A DNA stretch of 64,000 nt from Monocercomonoides exilis (Eukaryota > Preaxostyla > Oxymonadida > Polymastigidae), in assembly GCA_001643675.2 (NCBI GenBank), contig LSRY02000016.1, forward strand, positions 1,364,001 through 1,428,000. The letters run 5' to 3'. The notes beneath the pieces are model-generated. The model searched no databases and was not told the DNA's origin. It saw nothing but the letters and a program-made list of their open reading frames with translations. Positions 19,743 through 31,100 of this stretch are shown in pieces. The stretch's first letter is position 1; each line of letters starts with the position of its first letter. A program made the translations under genes and the position numbers.

Positions 19743-22700
19743 ATGCGATATTCTTTGTTGTTATTTCTTTTTTTTATTTTTCAAACAACTCAAAATGAAC
19801 AAAATTTGATTATCAAAAAGTTGAACAAAGAACTTGTGACGAGTAAAAACCAGTTTGCAAAATTCTCTTATCTGTAAATTCATTTCGTGTATTAATCATA
19901 ACACTTATTATCTTGTAGAAACACACATTACAAAAATCGTGAAGCTGTTAAAGTGCATCCGACTGTGAATGCATCTCTGAAAACAACATGCTCAATTGTG
20001 AATTCACTTTTTATCTCCTCGAACAGCTCTGTTGAAATGATTTCATTGGTGTTAAAGACATTCTGTTCTCCAGCCGTAACAATAGACAAACATTCTTCAG
20101 TGAAGTTCACAGACTGTGCTTTCTTAACTTCGTCATCTTCTTTGTTTGCGCTTCAAGGAGGGTCTCTTTGTTTGAATAATATTAGTATTGCACCTCAAGA
20201 AAATTCAAATATTCAAAGTCTTATAAAAACATCAAGTGAGAAATCCTCTCTTGCTCTGCAGAATTCTGTGTTTTCAGATCTTGTTGTTTCATCTCCGTCT
20301 CATTTTCTGTATTCGGAGTTGTGCCAAAGTGTGGAGGTTGGTGATTGTCACTTTTCCAATATCTCATTCAATTCTATAACAAAAGATAACCATAAAACAA
20401 AACACACTTGTTGTTCACAATTTGTGGATAATTGTGCTGTTATCTCAACCCCTTCCAACATTTTCTATTCTTGCTTTTCTGGTGATGAAGACTGTTCTCG
20501 AATGTGTTTATTCAGAAACAACTCATTTTCGTTTGTGACACGAGTTGATAATTATGAACTGAAAGAAAAAGTGAACACAACAGAAACTCAATCCTTCAAA
20601 CACTGTGAATGGATAGACTGCACGGAAGAAAAAGGAGGAGCAATATTTGTTCATGAGAATTCTGAAGCAACTTTAACAGTTGAAAATTCATCTTTCACGA
20701 GATGTCACGCTTCTGTCACAAGAGGTGGTGCAATTTATGCTTTCAACATTGCTGAATGTGTTGTTAAGTGTTCATCATTTTCTCAATGCACATGCGCAAT
20801 GTTAAAAAATGATGGTGGTGGTGGAGGAATAATGGCAGAGAATGTTCAAACTCAATCACTTGTTGATTGTTGTTCTTTCCAGATTTGTTCATCGGGAAAC
20901 GATGGAGGAGGAATTAATTTTCGTCAAGTAATGACAAAAAGGCAAAAACATTGCATCATAGATTCAATGTTTGCGTATTGTTGGGCAAATGGCACCTCAG
21001 ATGGAACTGGTGGAGCAATAGAACATTGGTTAGGAACAGACAAAGTCATAATTTCAAACTGCCTTTTTCTCCATTGCAGTTCAAAGTGTGGCGGGGGAGC
21101 AGTCTGCAGCCGATAAATGAAAATAACAACGGAATATTATTGTATTTCTGCTTTTTCCACGACAACACTTGCTTTAAAGGCGGACATGATATCGTTTTGT
21201 TCGATTCAACATCAAACAATATTGATATCAGCTGCTATTCAACAAGAACCACTTCTAATAGAGTTAGTACAAGTTATAATGAAATTATTGATCGAAGCGA
21301 ATGGCTTCTGAATGAAGGAGGAAGGATCAGATATGTGGGATCGAAGCAGACTCAGGAGAATGCAAGAGATGCATTTGCATGTGGCATCAATGAAAGCCAT
21401 CCCTGCAACACAGTCAGCCATTGCCTGACACAGATGATACCAGGCGTTGTGAAAGACATCGAAATACTGGCAGGAACAGTTGTCGAAACACAAAGTGTGG
21501 ATTGTGGTGTCAATGCATTCACAATATGTGGGCAAAGTGATTCGAGCACAACGATGCAAACAGAATTTGAAACAGCTGGCTTGTCTCTTTTTTCGGTCTC
21601 AGCAGGCACATTGTCTGTCAGTGACCTTGCTCTTGTGCACGATCCAACACACCAGAACAATTGCAGAACAAGGCTGTTCGAAATATCAGGCGAGGGAGAA
21701 ATGGATGTGAGCAGGCTGAACATATCAGCTGGAAGCGCACCCCAATCTGGTGCAGCTTATTCCACAGAAATGGTTTGCATCCAAAATGGGAGGATAGGCA
21801 TGGATCATGTGAAGTGGGCAAAGACCATCTCCACTGTTTCATTGTTTTCGATTTCTTCAACAAGTGCTGTTTCATTGACACTTTCGGAGTGTGACTTTGT
21901 TGGGATTGAAAGAACAACCAGCGGATCAGCAGTGATATCGTTATCCAATGGCAAGGCAAGCATTGATTTGAATTCAAGTGTATTTGAAGGGTGTGGGAGC
22001 ACAAGTTCAGAGAACGGAGGATCAACAATGCTGTGTGCAGGAGAAGCGAATGAAGTGAATGTGAAAGATGGGTCGTTTAATGGCTGCTTTTGCTCGGCAT
22101 CCAACGGACTTGGCGGAGGAATCCTTCTTCAATTATTAACTGAAAACCCAGATTTCTTGATTTCTTCCTCCTTTGGCACAAACACAGCCAAGTGGGGAAA
22201 TGACATCTTTGCCATTTCACCCAATTTGGAAGTGACCGCGAAGTCACAAAAAATCATATGTGTCACAGCCTCATTGGATTCCGTTGACAAAGTGAGAGGA
22301 TATGATGGTGGAAACAACAGTGTTGCCATCCCTCTGTGCATCTATCTTCTTTCTCCTCCATCCGAGATTTATGTGAGTAATACTGAGGCGTCCAATCACT
22401 CGCACTGCGGAATTGTCCAATTCCCTTGTTTGACCTTGAAGCACTCCCTCACTCGGCTTGCAGGAACAAAGAAAATTGTTGTTAACGGAATGATTATGAT
22501 GAGCGATGAATTGGCATTTGGTGAACAGAAACATGAAATCCGAGGAAAAGACGATCAAAGTGGATGGATAATTTCTGATACCACCGCAGGAGCAAATACG
22601 GCAATAGTGGCAGTTGGAGTCGAAACAGTCTTGTCAACTCTTATCTTCTCTCTTCCTCCTTTTCTTTCACACTCCACTTTTATTTCATCGTCATCATCAT

Positions 22701-25700
22701 CATCACTGACTTTGTCTCAATGTTCGCTTTCCCTTCAAAATCCTTTGCCAGAACTGGCATTTGTATTCTTGTCTGTTGACTCGGGGATGCTAACAATTAA
22801 TTCATTCTCGGCTTCGTCAATCACTTTGAAAGAACATCCATTGATCTCGTTGTCAGGAAGCAGCACAGAAGCAGAATTAATAATCACTCCGTGGTTGAAC
22901 ATGACGAATTGCCATTTTACAGAAATAGAAAGAGCAACTGGAAATGGAGGCTGTGTGGACATCGATAATAGCAATGATGAAAATTCAAAAACACAAATTA
23001 ATATCGAAGAGAATGTTTTTGATGGATGCTCTGTGCTGGCTGATGGAAGCAGAGGAGGTGCTGTTTTTGCTCGGATAAAAGGGAACACTCAATTGAACAT
23101 CATTTCATGCACATTTACAGGATGCACAGCACCAGAAGAAGGAGGGAAGATTGGGCTTGGGGGAGGGATGGCTCTGACATTGGTTGATAATGATTCTTCA
23201 TTTACAATATCATCCCCTGTTTTTGATGCAAGCAAGCCAAATGTTGCGAAATACGGAAATGACCTGTTTGTCGAATCATCCAACTTGACAAGAGCATCAC
23301 CAACGCCTCTCTTCCATTTGTGCTCGAGCACATGGCAGATATTTCGTTGGATTCATTGAGCGGCTTTGATGGAAGTGATACAACAAATGCCATTCCTCTG
23401 ATCTATTTCTGGCGAACATTTGGATCAGAGATATTTATTAGCAGCGAAGGAAGAGATATGGGTGCCTGTGGATTCTCAAATTATCCTTGCCTGTCAATCG
23501 ATTATTCTTTGGATCGGCTGCTTGAAGGAAATGAAAGGAATATTAACATCATTGGAAAAGGAATTCTCAAAAATGTGTTGATCTTGGTGATATTTCAATA
23601 AGTTCGGATAACACAGATATGTGCTCTCTTGAGTGTCGCTCTTCTATTGAAGGATCAGAAGGAGCTGCGATGAATATTCTAGGCATCTCATATTTCGAAT
23701 TGATAAGATTCGTTCTGCCATCTTCATTCGCCACTAGTGTAAACAGTTTGATGCATGTCGGCTCCAGCGAAGGATCGTTGACTCTGAAAGACTGTTCATT
23801 CGCAAAAAATGAAGAAAGCGGAGAAGAAGACATGATTAACTTTGGCTTGATTAAGGCGGATGCAGGAAGTGTTGTTTTCGAATTTGTGACAATTCAGTCG
23901 CTTTCCTTTTCCTGCGACATCGTATCAATCGCATCTGCAGCATCCTTGGCATTCAGAAACTTGACAATGAAAAACATCCATCTGGAAGGCGGAAGCGGAT
24001 TGTGCGTTGCAAGGGCTTCAACTGGAGACGAGAATGCGAATGCTGAAGCCGATGAAAGTGTTGTGGTGGACTGGAGCACGCTTGAGGAAGTGACCCAGAG
24101 CGCAGCTGGCGACATCGCAATGATCCGAAGCACAGGCATCGACCCAACAAAAATGGTCATCCGCAACACAACAATCAAAAAAATGTGGTGGTTCTGGATG
24201 CAAAAATGGAGGGGCTGCCTTGTTCAGACTGAACGAAGGAGGGCGTTTTGACTGCTTGTTTTCTTCAATCACCGACTGCTTCTGCTCATCAACTGGAAGG
24301 GGCGGAGGCTTGTTTTTGGAATGCACGTCTGCGGCTGCCGAGCCAGCAGCATTTGTGCTGTCGAACATCACGTTCAAGGACAATGCTGCATATCGGGGAA
24401 GAGACGTGTATGTGAAGTGCCGCTCGATAGAAGCACAGATCGCAGATGGGCAGTTTTTGCTGGACTTCAGAGCCCCATTTGTGAAAGACCTCGCAATATG
24501 GGGATGCACCTCAGACATGTATCTGGACGAGGAAGATCTGCTGAAGAGAATTGTGAAGTACCAGAGCGAGACGGTGTTTGTGTCTTCGGCCGGGGACAAT
24601 CACGAGGACAGCAAGCAGTGCGGAGGGCTGGATGGGCCATGCAGCACGCTGAGCGAAGGGCTGCTGCACATCATTCCGTCATTGTTCTCCCAGCTGCTGA
24701 TCTCCAGCCGCACTGCCATCTTGAGCAGATGCAATGTGCTGAATGTCACCATCCGCTCGCTTGAATCGCCTTCGCCGGCGCAGGTGTTCCTCAACTCAAC
24801 AATCCCATATGGCAGCAGCATTATCACAACCTCGGAGAAAGTCCGGATCGAGAGCTTGTCGTTCTCTGTTGGCTCTTCCTTTTCGTTTTCAGGAGGAACA
24901 TTCATCAGCGAGACAAATGGGCAGCTTTGTCTTTCGTCAGTCCTTTTTGCATCTGAAGTGCCTTCAAACAGCATCCATCCCATTGCCTTCAACTCGGCTC
25001 TCCTGAGCGTTGAAAGCGGGCTTCTGCTCATCGATAATTGCAACACATCGGAAATTTCATTTGAGCAGCCAGTGTTCCGGCTGACTGGCAGCAGCAAGGT
25101 GTCCTTGGCAAAAGTGGGTGTGAAGCAGGTTGAGCTGTCGTCCAATCTGTTTGAAGTTGGAGAGTGTGAGAGTGTGGTGATTGATGATGCGGTGGTGGAT
25201 GGAGTGAAGTCTCGCAATGGCAGTGTCATTTCCGTTTGCGAAGATATGTCGGGAGTTGTTTCCTTTGGCAGTTCTTCCATCAGAAACTTCAGTCGTGGTT
25301 CGTTGGGTGCATGCTTCCTTTCGTCAACCTCGCCTTCTGCCCGGATAAACCTGTCAAACTGCTCGTGCTCGGATTGTGTGTCGTTGTCGAAAAAAGGGAG
25401 CATCGTGGATGTCAGCAGGGCGCTTGACATTTCGATGCACATGTGCGAGTTTGTGGGGAGGCAAGCAATTTCCAGCAGCGAAGAGAGTGTCTGCAAATGG
25501 AATGGATCGCTCATCCAGTTGTCGCGTGCAGCAGCACTGATGAAGGATGTGACAATATCGAATTCGTCATCAGGCGGATTGTCGTTGGCAGCAGGCAACA
25601 TGACAATCGAGAAAGGCGAGTTTTTTGACAACAGCCCCTCGATGCAGAAATACCCGTCACTCCGTCGGAACATCTTCTGCTGCGATTCGGCTTCATTGGC

Positions 25701-27522
25701 AATTGACAGCTTGAAAGGCGGGGATGGAGTGAAGGACAACACTTCGTTGTGGATCATGAGCGAAGGCTGCAGCTTGAAGGGTGCTGCACAGGAGCGACTC
25801 TCTCCGTTTTTCATTCCTCATCTGGAATCAGCAAGTCTGGCTGAATCTGGGAGCAACGCTGATATCAAATTCATAGGATCGCTTTTCCTGCCATGCGATC
25901 TATCTTTCAAGTTGATACGCACAATCAACGATGTGGAGTTGGTCGAGCGGTATCCATTTGACGAAAACAGCTTTGCTTCTGAAACCGAAGTTGTTGGAAC
26001 AATTCCGTCAGCAAAGTTAACATCAGACTCCGATGGGTTAGAACTCTCCACAGCAATTGTGTTTGGGAGATCTTCAGCTTCGACAAAGTCATTCATTCTG
26101 AAGAACAGGAGTGAGTCTGAACAAAAAGGGGGCGAAAGATTAGTCGAAGGTGGAAACGAAGGAAAATCTTATTTATTATTGATTGTTATTATTATGGCTG
26201 TTGTTCTATTGATTGTCCTTGCTGTATCTATTGTATTCATTGTTCGATGGAAGAAGGTGAAGAATGAAGCAGAAGATCTGAGAGAGATTGTGAACGATAA
26301 CATCAGAAAAGATCCGAAGGCATTTGAGATGGTGACGATGGAGATGTCGCCTGAGGAGCAGTGGAGGAGAGCAGAGAATGAGGCAGAGAAGAAGAATGAT
26401 GAGAGGATAAAGAAGAGAGTGTATGAGAAAAGCTTGGGTCATTCAGAGTCATCAGAGCATTTGTTGAGTGAGAGTGGATCGACTGAATACATTCTTGGAA
26501 AAGACTCAGACAAGATTCCTGAATGGGCATTGGAGAAAGATGAAGAAGAAGAAATTCGAAAGCGAACACCATCACCATCAATTTCATCCACTTCCACCAC
26601 TTCGACAACAGATTCTGATTCGACATTTGTTCGAGGAGAGGATCTATGTCCCACTACCTCATCGATGTCGAATCTGGTGGATGCGATGGCCTGTTCATCC
26701 CCTCATGAGAAGTTGATTGTGGATCTGAGGGATTCTTTGTTCATGCTGCTTCATGGAAGGAATGAGAAGAAGGAGATGGCGATTGGGAGTTTGAAGGAGA
26801 GGGAGCAGACAGCTGCTCAGATCCTGTTCTGGGTAGCCAATCTCGCCCTCCACTCCTTTGACGAAATGGAAAATGAGCTTTCCTCTTTGGCCAATCTCAG
26901 TCCCCACATCGTGCTGTTCTCGGAGCACATGGTCATCTGCATTGCTATCCACTCCGACTGCTCGTCAGACTCTGACACTTCCTCCATCTCTTCAGCCTCC
27001 ACCATGGTCACATCTTCCTCTGATGTTTCTGTGAAGAGCGAGAGATTCACAAAATCACTACCTCCTTCATCCGCCTTTGAGGATGAGGATGACAACAGAA
27101 AAGAGTGCATGAGGTGGAAGGCGCCAGAGCTGCTGATGAACAAGAAGATGGGAGCAACAAAGGAGTCGGTTGCCTTCTCGATTGGGATGATGCTGTGGGA
27201 GTGTCTGACACTGAATATCCCGTTTGGGGAGTATGAGGCAGAGGTTGCTGGACAGAAGATTGTGAATGGAGAACGGCCTTTCATGGGAATTGCCGAAAAG
27301 AACCCATTTTCTGGCTGCATTCTGTCGTGCCTGGACAGCAATGCCCCAGCAAGGCCAACACTTATCAGCCTCAAGCGCGAGTTCATTCAGCACTTTCCTG
27401 CAGGCGCAGCTGTGCTCACGATGTCTGATGCAATTGGCTACGCTTATTCGAGCAGCAACGGCAGTCGGCATAAGGCTTCTGGGGCAGAGTCTAAAGGGAG
27501 CGGCTCTGGAAGTGTTTTATAA
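19743..27522 (+). CDS. Giant beta-helix surface receptor, copy B, with four single-base frameshifts
   Basis: Inverted paralogue of copy A. Exon 1 (19743-19873) encodes a signal peptide (MRYSLLLFLFFIFQTTQNE). A 45 nt intron (19874-19918, GTAAAT to TTGTAG) restores the frame into exon 2 from 19919. Up to about 21289 the ectodomain is homologous to copy A but clearly diverged; from DRSEWLLNEGG onward it is almost identical, including membrane span and pseudokinase tail. The reading frame is broken by one-base changes in homopolymers: near 21094 (five G where six keep frame), near 23290 (AA versus AAA in copy A), near 23570 (A5 versus A6) and near 24180 (A7 versus A6). No nonsense substitutions were seen. 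It is either a very young pseudogene or an intact gene with consensus errors. It ends TAA where copy A ends TGA. Confidence 0.75.
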
Positions 27523-27950
27523 AAATTGCATTTCAGCAAAAGGATTGCAAAGTGCAAATGGAATCTGGGGCATTTATCAGGAACGGCAATGGAATTTGCA
27601 TTTGTAGTCTGTTCTTATACGCCATCAATAGGGGGGTGAATGGTTGTGTTGCTGCTTTTGTTGGGTGCAGCAAGAGGCGTTTTGCACCATTTTCAAAGCA
27701 AAAATGGAACTTTTCTTTTCTTTTTTTTCATGTTTATTTGTTCGTTTTCTGTTTATGATTCTTATGGCTTGAAAGCCCGCACCAACAAAAGCATGGAACA
27801 TTTCGTCACAGGGTTATAAATAGGATTTGTGATACTTTCTGAAAAAAAGGCATTAAAATGATAAATGATATTCAAAAGATACAAAAACAAGATCGATTTT
27901 CACTCATACAATTCAAGCTTTGCGCATATTATAGAAATGTGATGAATGAC
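21290..27950 (+). repeat. Right arm of large inverted duplication
   Basis: Mirror of 10189-16840. Identity begins abruptly at GATCGAAG (about 21290) and continues about 430 bp past the stop codon to GATGAATGAC near 27950. Scattered differences cluster at about 26640-27000 (for example LHGRNEKK here versus LHGLNKTK in copy A; LANLSPHIV versus LVNLSSHIV), which looks like a patch left unconverted between homogenised stretches. Confidence 0.9.
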
Positions 27951-28152
27951 TATTTGAAATTGTAATACTTCTATTTGTTATTATTGGCATTAATTTTTGT
28001 CTGATATGATGTTTTAGGAGATGTTAATTTCAAGCAGATGAAAAAGTTAGAAAAGAAAAAAATATATGGGTGAAGTTTTTCCTTTTTTTTTTTGAAATGT
28101 TTCATAATTCTTTTCATCATTTTTCAAATAACAATAAAAGATAAAAATAAAA
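27951..28152. other. Convergent spacer between receptor copy B and WD40 gene
   Basis: About 200 bp of unique AT-rich sequence between the end of the right duplication arm and the stop of the minus-strand WD40 gene. No feature recognised. Confidence 0.5.
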
Positions 28153-31100
28153 TCAGTACAACATCACTGAAGGGAGAGATTTGTCGCGTCTTCTTTCGAT
28201 TATCAAAGAAATTGGCGAGGAAGAAGGAATATTCTTTGTTTGTAAAATGGTATTAAATCTTGGTGTAAGTACAACCGGCGTTGCATTTGCAGCTGGAACA
28301 AAAGATGAAATTTCATTTGAAGAAGAAACGGAAGAAGAAGATGACAATGATGATGATGACGAAGACAATGAAGAAGAAGAAGAAAAAGAAGAAGAAGATG
28401 ATGATGATGAAGCACCAGCAGAAGCAACAGAAGAGCTCGAAAGAGACGAAGGCGGAGACTGCAGCGGCTGGCGGAGCGGCGGGAGGGTGTTTCTCGACAG
28501 AGAAGACACCTGGTGCTGCAGAAGCGAGTGGCTGTTCAGCAGAAACGACGGATTGCGCTTCAGACGAGACGGAGCTGCTGAAGAAGTGGAAGAGAAGGAA
28601 GACGCAAGTGCAGAAGATGACAGCTGCGGGTGGGGCGTGTGGATGAATGTGGCGTGGATGGAAGTCGAAGTCGAATTCGAAGACGAATACGAAGACGAAG
28701 AAGCGCCTGTCGCAAAGCGCGTACCACACAGTGAATTTCCAGGCTGCGAAAGTGCGTGTGGTAGGCAGAGCGGGTCGAGGCTGTCGAATGCATCGTGAAA
28801 TGGCAGGAGGATGGAGATGTGCGATGTCTGGAGTGAGGTGAACCGGGCAAATGAGACCGGGAGCGGCTTGGGCTTGAGCGAAGTGAGGTTGATGGCTGGC
28901 TGAGAAGGGAAGAGGGGCACGCCGTATGTGCCCACAAGCGCCCCGTCGAGTGTGAAGAGGGCGGAGTGCTTGTAGAAGGAGAGCAGCAGAAAGGGAGGAG
29001 GCACCCACACATTCGGAGAGGAAGGGGCAGACTGGTCAGAGACAACGACAGAAGTCGGAAGGGAAGAGGAAGTGGAAGAGGAATTGGAATTGGAATAGGA
29101 ATAGGAATTAGCACCAGAATTGTGGCTGTTATTGGCAGCTGTGTTGATGCACGGGAGCAGCGACGGCACGAACGAGATGTCCAGCACCTCCTGGTCGCTG
29201 AAGCGGAACACATAGGCAAACGGGGAGGCAGCCTCAGAAGACATCGAGGAAAGAGCATCAGCCGTCAGAGAGGCAGAGTGGAGCAGAGGGATCTGGATGT
29301 TGTGGAGCGCCTCGTAGTCGTCGCAGAAGTTGAACAGCGCACACCAGTGGAACTTCGCATACTGCAGCCCGTCCAGCACAGGAAACTCCTTTCCCGCTTT
29401 CTTCTGCCGCGGCGAGTTTCCCTCTGAACCGCCGGCTTGGCTGAACATGCTCCCTGAAAGCGAGCTTTCTTCTTCACGCGAGTGGGAAGATCCGATTGAA
29501 GAGGAGCTGTTTGACGTCTGTGGCGGGTGCCTCGATGTGACAGTGCGGGAAAGCGGGTCGTAAAGCGACGAAACGCCACTCCGGGGTGTGCTGCCGGCGC
29601 CGGACATGCCGAAGAGGAGCGGGCGGGAGAAGTTGAGCTGGCTTTGTGCTTGAAGCAGCTGCTGGGAGACGGACAGGACTTCGTTTATGTCAAAGATAAG
29701 CACCTCACCATGGGTCGATGCGACAGCCAGAAGGAGCGGCAGATCGGCAGCTTGCTCGGAGGCAGCGGAAGGGAGGTTCAGAGAGGAGAAGGAGGAGGAA
29801 GAAGAGGAAGAGGAAAGAGAGGAGGAAGAGGAGGAGGAGGAGGATGACGAAGACAAAGAAGAGGATAATGGTGAATGAGCAGCAGCAGAAGAAGAAGAAA
29901 GATTAGCATTAGCATTCGCATTAGCAAACGACTTCCTCTGCTTCTTGTCCTGCTCCTGTGTCAGCAGCTGCAAGAGAAGTCTACTGCTGTGTGTGTCAAT
30001 GGCAAGACAAGCACCGCCTGTGATGTGAGTGTCCACATCGCACAAGAGGCAGATCCGCAGACAGTCCCAAAAACGCAAGTGGCCGTCGAGGCCGAACGTG
30101 AGCAGCGTGTTCGGGTGGTGCTCAATGAACTTGCAGAAGATGACAGCGTTGTTGCTGTCCATTGGAGGGGCTGCCACTGAGTTCTGTTGAGACTGTTGAG
30201 ACTGTTGAGACTGCTGGTGTGATTGAGACTGGGATTGGGATTGTGCTTGTGATAGTGTTTGTGATAACAATGGTGATTGAGTCTGCTGCTGACTCTGCTG
30301 TTGTGTCTGTGTTTGTGTTTGTGTTTGTGCCAATGTCTGTTTCAGCCCCGTTTGTGCCTCGTCCTCTGCCTTGTGTGTGATGCTGAGCGATGTCAGTGAC
30401 ATCACAGGCGTCAGCTCTCCTTTCGAAGCTCTGTCAGTCTGCGCAATTGCGCCCAGCACAGGCGAAGAGGCAGCCGACGTGGAAGCGCTGAGTGTCTGAG
30501 GCGAATCAAGTGGGGGTGAATCGAATGAATGGCCGAACTTTTGAGGTGTGGAAGAGCTGGAGTCGGTGAAGGAGGAGGAAAGAGACTTTGGCGTGGAAGG
30601 AGAGTTGGTGCGGGTGGGCACAGCAGACGTGGGAGCAGACAAAGGAAAAATATGAGGCACATTTTTCCACTCTTGCCCTTCCTCTTTTTTCTCTCCCAGG
30701 ACTGAGGAAAGCCCCAGGTTCGGCCCAGCCGCCATCCACGTTGTCTTCGAATGGGCAGACTCCACATTCCACAGCACGACCGAGCCATCTGCACTGCACG
30801 ACGCAAGATGCGAGGGAGGGGCAAAAGTAATGCTGAGGATGTCATTTGACTGTCTTCTTGAAGCAGAAGCAGCGGCTGCTGATGCTGCCAGGCGGAATGT
30901 GCGCATCTTCATCGGCGTGGCGAGCGAGGTGAACGAGGCGTCTGTGATCGATGCGATGTGCTCGTCAGCCGCAGCATCGCCGGCCATAGTGTGGTGCTTC
31001 GTCGACATCTTCTGCGCCATCGCTGTCACTGGCGGCGGCTCGTCGTCTTCAATCACGTGCGACGTGAATGAAGAAATCACCTTCCGCTCCTCTGCCATCC

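Noticed and set aside
10189-27950. Bacterial origin of the beta-helix genes by recent transfer
   Set aside because: The beta-helix resembles chlamydial Pmp-type repeats, but copy B has a spliceosomal intron, both have eukaryotic signal and kinase-like parts, and base composition fits the neighbouring coding regions.
28181-28798. Acidic Glu/Asp-rich plus-strand ORFs (also at 5648-6172 and 52024-52284)
   Set aside because: They are complements of TCN serine tracts in real genes. The poly-Glu or poly-Lys composition is a repeat artefact.
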